Below, piece after piece: positions 6,301 through 6,453 of a stretch of DNA of 6,453 bases (positions are counted from its first letter, which is position 1; the number at the start of each line of letters is the position of its first letter). The DNA comes from DASPJR01 sp035628505. GTDB lineage: Bacteria; Planctomycetota; SZUA-567; H5-PLA8. The position numbers were made by a program, and so were the translations under genes. The stretch lies in the NCBI GenBank assembly GCA_035628505.1, contig DASPJR010000180.1, positions 1 through 6,453 on the forward strand. Direction: 5' to 3'. The notes below the pieces were generated by a model, which was not told the origin of the DNA, ran no database searches, and worked only from the letters and a program-made list of their open reading frames with translations.

Positions 6301-6453
6301 GCCCGGCGATTCAATTTCGAACTTGTCGGTGCGCGACTCGGCGCGGATCACGAGCGTAAAAAACGTGCCGGGTGTCGGAACCGCGTTTGGCGGAATGGTG
6401 ATCGTGTAGTTGCCGGCGTTATCCGTGACCGCTTCGCCCAGCTTGAATTCGTT
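3001..6453 (-). CDS. Giant multidomain surface or secreted protein: metalloprotease, VWA, IPT repeats, TSP3 (5' end outside window)
   Basis: The frame stays open to the window edge, giving at least 1150 residues; the true start and any signal peptide lie outside. Residue numbers below count from the internal GTG at 6351. Before it, TDNAGNYTITIPP resembles the end of a carboxypeptidase-regulatory-like or Ig-like beta domain. Next comes a protease-like region with HEFSH (134-138) and AWAEG (174-178), then a beta-rich stretch (about 335-440) with no recognised family. A VWA domain (about 444-640) has the metal-site DTTAS (452-456), GGDDVPEAS and FLATDAPPH. Three IPT/TIG-like repeats (about 660-935), a calcium-binding DxDGDG stretch (944-974) and a C-terminal beta domain (985-1116) follow. 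No LPXTG or membrane anchor is seen at the C-terminus. These modules are typical of extracellular proteins that bind or process other proteins or polysaccharides. The specific function is unknown. It converges with mcsB and is not part of that operon. Confidence 0.88.
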   Translation of the reverse strand, partial: NEFKLGEAVTDNAGNYTITIPPNAVPTPGTFFTLVIRAESRTDKFEIESPGIPGTIYSFEQVFTNVVDQASIAAKLPNNINFDKLSLSDTDIEKQRVWAVYSCVFLARRFVDASAELNTAGFLEINFPNILDRGSEVISMAIPMTTMATVIDMNIAVNDYADFDVILHEFSHYLAKQFDMDDNFGGTHDATQDLIRQRGDKKIGIGLAWAEGIANAFPLIFAAEISHAHGTGLAPRFNNNDFDDFENGLFSDISFPVETNPGVVNPAGTLNSEGSEQTTARIIFDLYDGGSVLEPFDRVNWGAERLFRELKTARVGTLDALWDYLTKDQLIPNLIIPSTSVTFIGQTVSDLYAPLFAGNGVAPLPLTPRGAATEIETPTGRVVRFEFEQNLNSTRNPQMFFSILLVTPDGKVVLSSDSKAADPNPNNDNLTIDFPSPLVELARTNAKGMPLFWTAAGVDQAEPATGVYVGPLVPLEVSAQLFFLIDTTASMQPEIGSVRDGLLAFLKRFDPASTTTTFQLITFKDNVSTNAATKDLSVIQSQVAALSADGGDDVPEASVEALWQVSRQAVGTTGGRPTVFLATDAPPHKFLSIIVTVALLRTAGVRVNTLLTEQDSFFRAQSAISQRGEEGMTGIVQPGPELDISKLVPTETFTSATDAYGQITDGTGGVLLKIDKTDTASLVAATENLTAGGIFPAVVQALPRTAPAGTTLDLLIQGQNTNFDASSTVSFSNTAITVNSVSVRSPIELSANITIGTGALTGPSDVTVKTANESALGVRVFTVNEATSTPLILSVSPIRGERGSTLTVTILGVNTSFASTSAVSFGNEGITVKAVNALSLTTLQATIEIAPDAAVEFRDVTVDGLFQRNAFRVASALPAFPLIKSITPSAITPGETLDLVLTGENTAFTAESTASFSGSGLTVNSVTLVSPTELRVNVTATLDAPPTFRDVFVTTAGNVVAGLQLLKVINTAPVVDPLDIDGDGIPNDFDSDMDGDGVPNAIETQLGFDQADPASAPAPAITVSVPIRKISLKISYSKPGRDSFSFSGTLPLATGTPLTGRTLVFDIGGINATVVSGSSQFKLSKPRNGESRYTVKFVKQDLAAGLTAAGFGPNQNFPLDLPVSLAFEGLYLQQNLVAGFKSNAKTGTLR
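3430..3522 (-). other. Thrombospondin type 3-like calcium-binding stretch
   Basis: The protein reads DIDGDGIPNDFDSD followed by MDGDGVPNAIE, giving two DxDGDG loops as in TSP3 repeats. Each loop is expected to hold calcium. It forms an acidic linker between the last IPT-like repeat and the C-terminal domain, a common position for such stretches in secreted bacterial proteins. Confidence 0.8.
3547..4374 (-). repeat. Three tandem IPT/TIG-like Ig-fold repeats
   Basis: Protein-level repeats lie at about 4102-4374, 3832-4086 and 3547-3816, each 85-91 residues long. Shared positions include a Pro-x-x-x-x-x-G turn, then TLDL/TLTV, G-x-N-T-x-F, S-x-x-x-S-F, the I/L-TV strand, an S-x-x-x-L motif, and a late DV-x-V strand. 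The first and third repeats are the most alike (QNTNFDASSTVSFSNT versus ENTAFTAESTASFSGS). The repeats are clear in protein but poorly kept in DNA, so the duplications are old. They probably form a rod that displays the VWA and protease domains. Confidence 0.75.
4432..5022 (-). other. von Willebrand factor A domain
   Basis: FFLIDTTASM (the DxTxS codons span 4984-4998) is the metal-ion-dependent adhesion site of VWA domains. It is followed by GGDDVPEAS and then a strand ending in FLATDAPPH, which is the pattern of the hemicentin-like VWA subgroup. All metal-site positions appear occupied. Such domains bind protein ligands through a divalent cation. About 80 residues between FLATDAPPH and the first IPT repeat complete the fold and include a Gly-rich DGTGG turn. 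Confidence 0.85.
5821..5952 (-). other. Gluzincin-type zinc metalloprotease core
   Basis: HEFSH (codons at 5938-5952) matches the HExxH zinc-binding and catalytic motif. GLAWAEGIANAF follows 39 residues later, with Glu at 5821-5823 as the likely third zinc ligand. A GGTHD segment lies between them. The same order (HExxH, a Gly-Gly-x-His, then AWxEG) is seen in other secreted bacterial proteins of unknown substrate. The catalytic residues are intact, so activity is plausible. The residues around the motif do not place it in a named peptidase family with certainty. Confidence 0.65.

Noticed and set aside
6349..6351. GTG as the start of the long minus-strand gene
   Set aside because: The frame stays open for 34 more codons to the window edge and those codons encode a plausible beta-domain end, so the start lies outside the window.

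Overview
The window looks like a piece of a GC-rich bacterial chromosome. The likely group is Acidobacteriota or a relative. This rests on an mcsA-mcsB pair without ctsR in the window, palindromic intergenic repeats, and a giant secreted IPT/VWA/metalloprotease protein; it is inference, because no rRNA or other decisive marker is present. No tRNA, rRNA, CRISPR array, transposase or phage gene was seen.

Layout: (1) Positions 1-462 hold no convincing gene. They contain a 66-bp imperfect direct repeat (32-97 and 210-275), an inverted partial copy of its hairpin end (1-22), a run of palindromes between the two copies (103-187), and an inverted repeat (406-430) just before the first gene. (2) 463-1200 (+) encodes a glycerophosphodiester phosphodiesterase-fold protein. 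It keeps the fold signatures but has lost most catalytic and metal-binding residues, so it is a probable pseudoenzyme. (3) A 102-bp spacer carries a 10-bp perfect stem that pairs the end of that gene with the mcsA leader. (4) 1303-1911 (+) is mcsA and 1923-2987 (+) is mcsB. Together they are the protein-arginine phosphorylation module: McsB phosphorylates arginines, McsA is its zinc-finger activator, and in Bacillota the tagged proteins go to ClpCP. Neither ctsR nor clpC lies next to the pair here. (5) After a 13-bp convergent gap, 3001-6453 (-) is one very long reading frame that is still open at the window edge, so its N-terminus is missing. In order from the N-terminal side it encodes an Ig-like or carboxypeptidase-regulatory-like fragment, a gluzincin-type metalloprotease region (HEFSH plus a downstream Glu), an uncharacterised beta-rich segment, a von Willebrand factor A domain, three IPT/TIG-like repeats, a thrombospondin-3-like calcium-binding stretch, and a C-terminal beta-rich domain.

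The three plus-strand genes could be co-transcribed, and mcsA-mcsB almost certainly are. The long minus-strand gene is an independent unit, probably for a cell-surface or secreted protein. The most unusual items are the degenerate GDPD, the protease plus VWA architecture, and the structured repeat at the left end.
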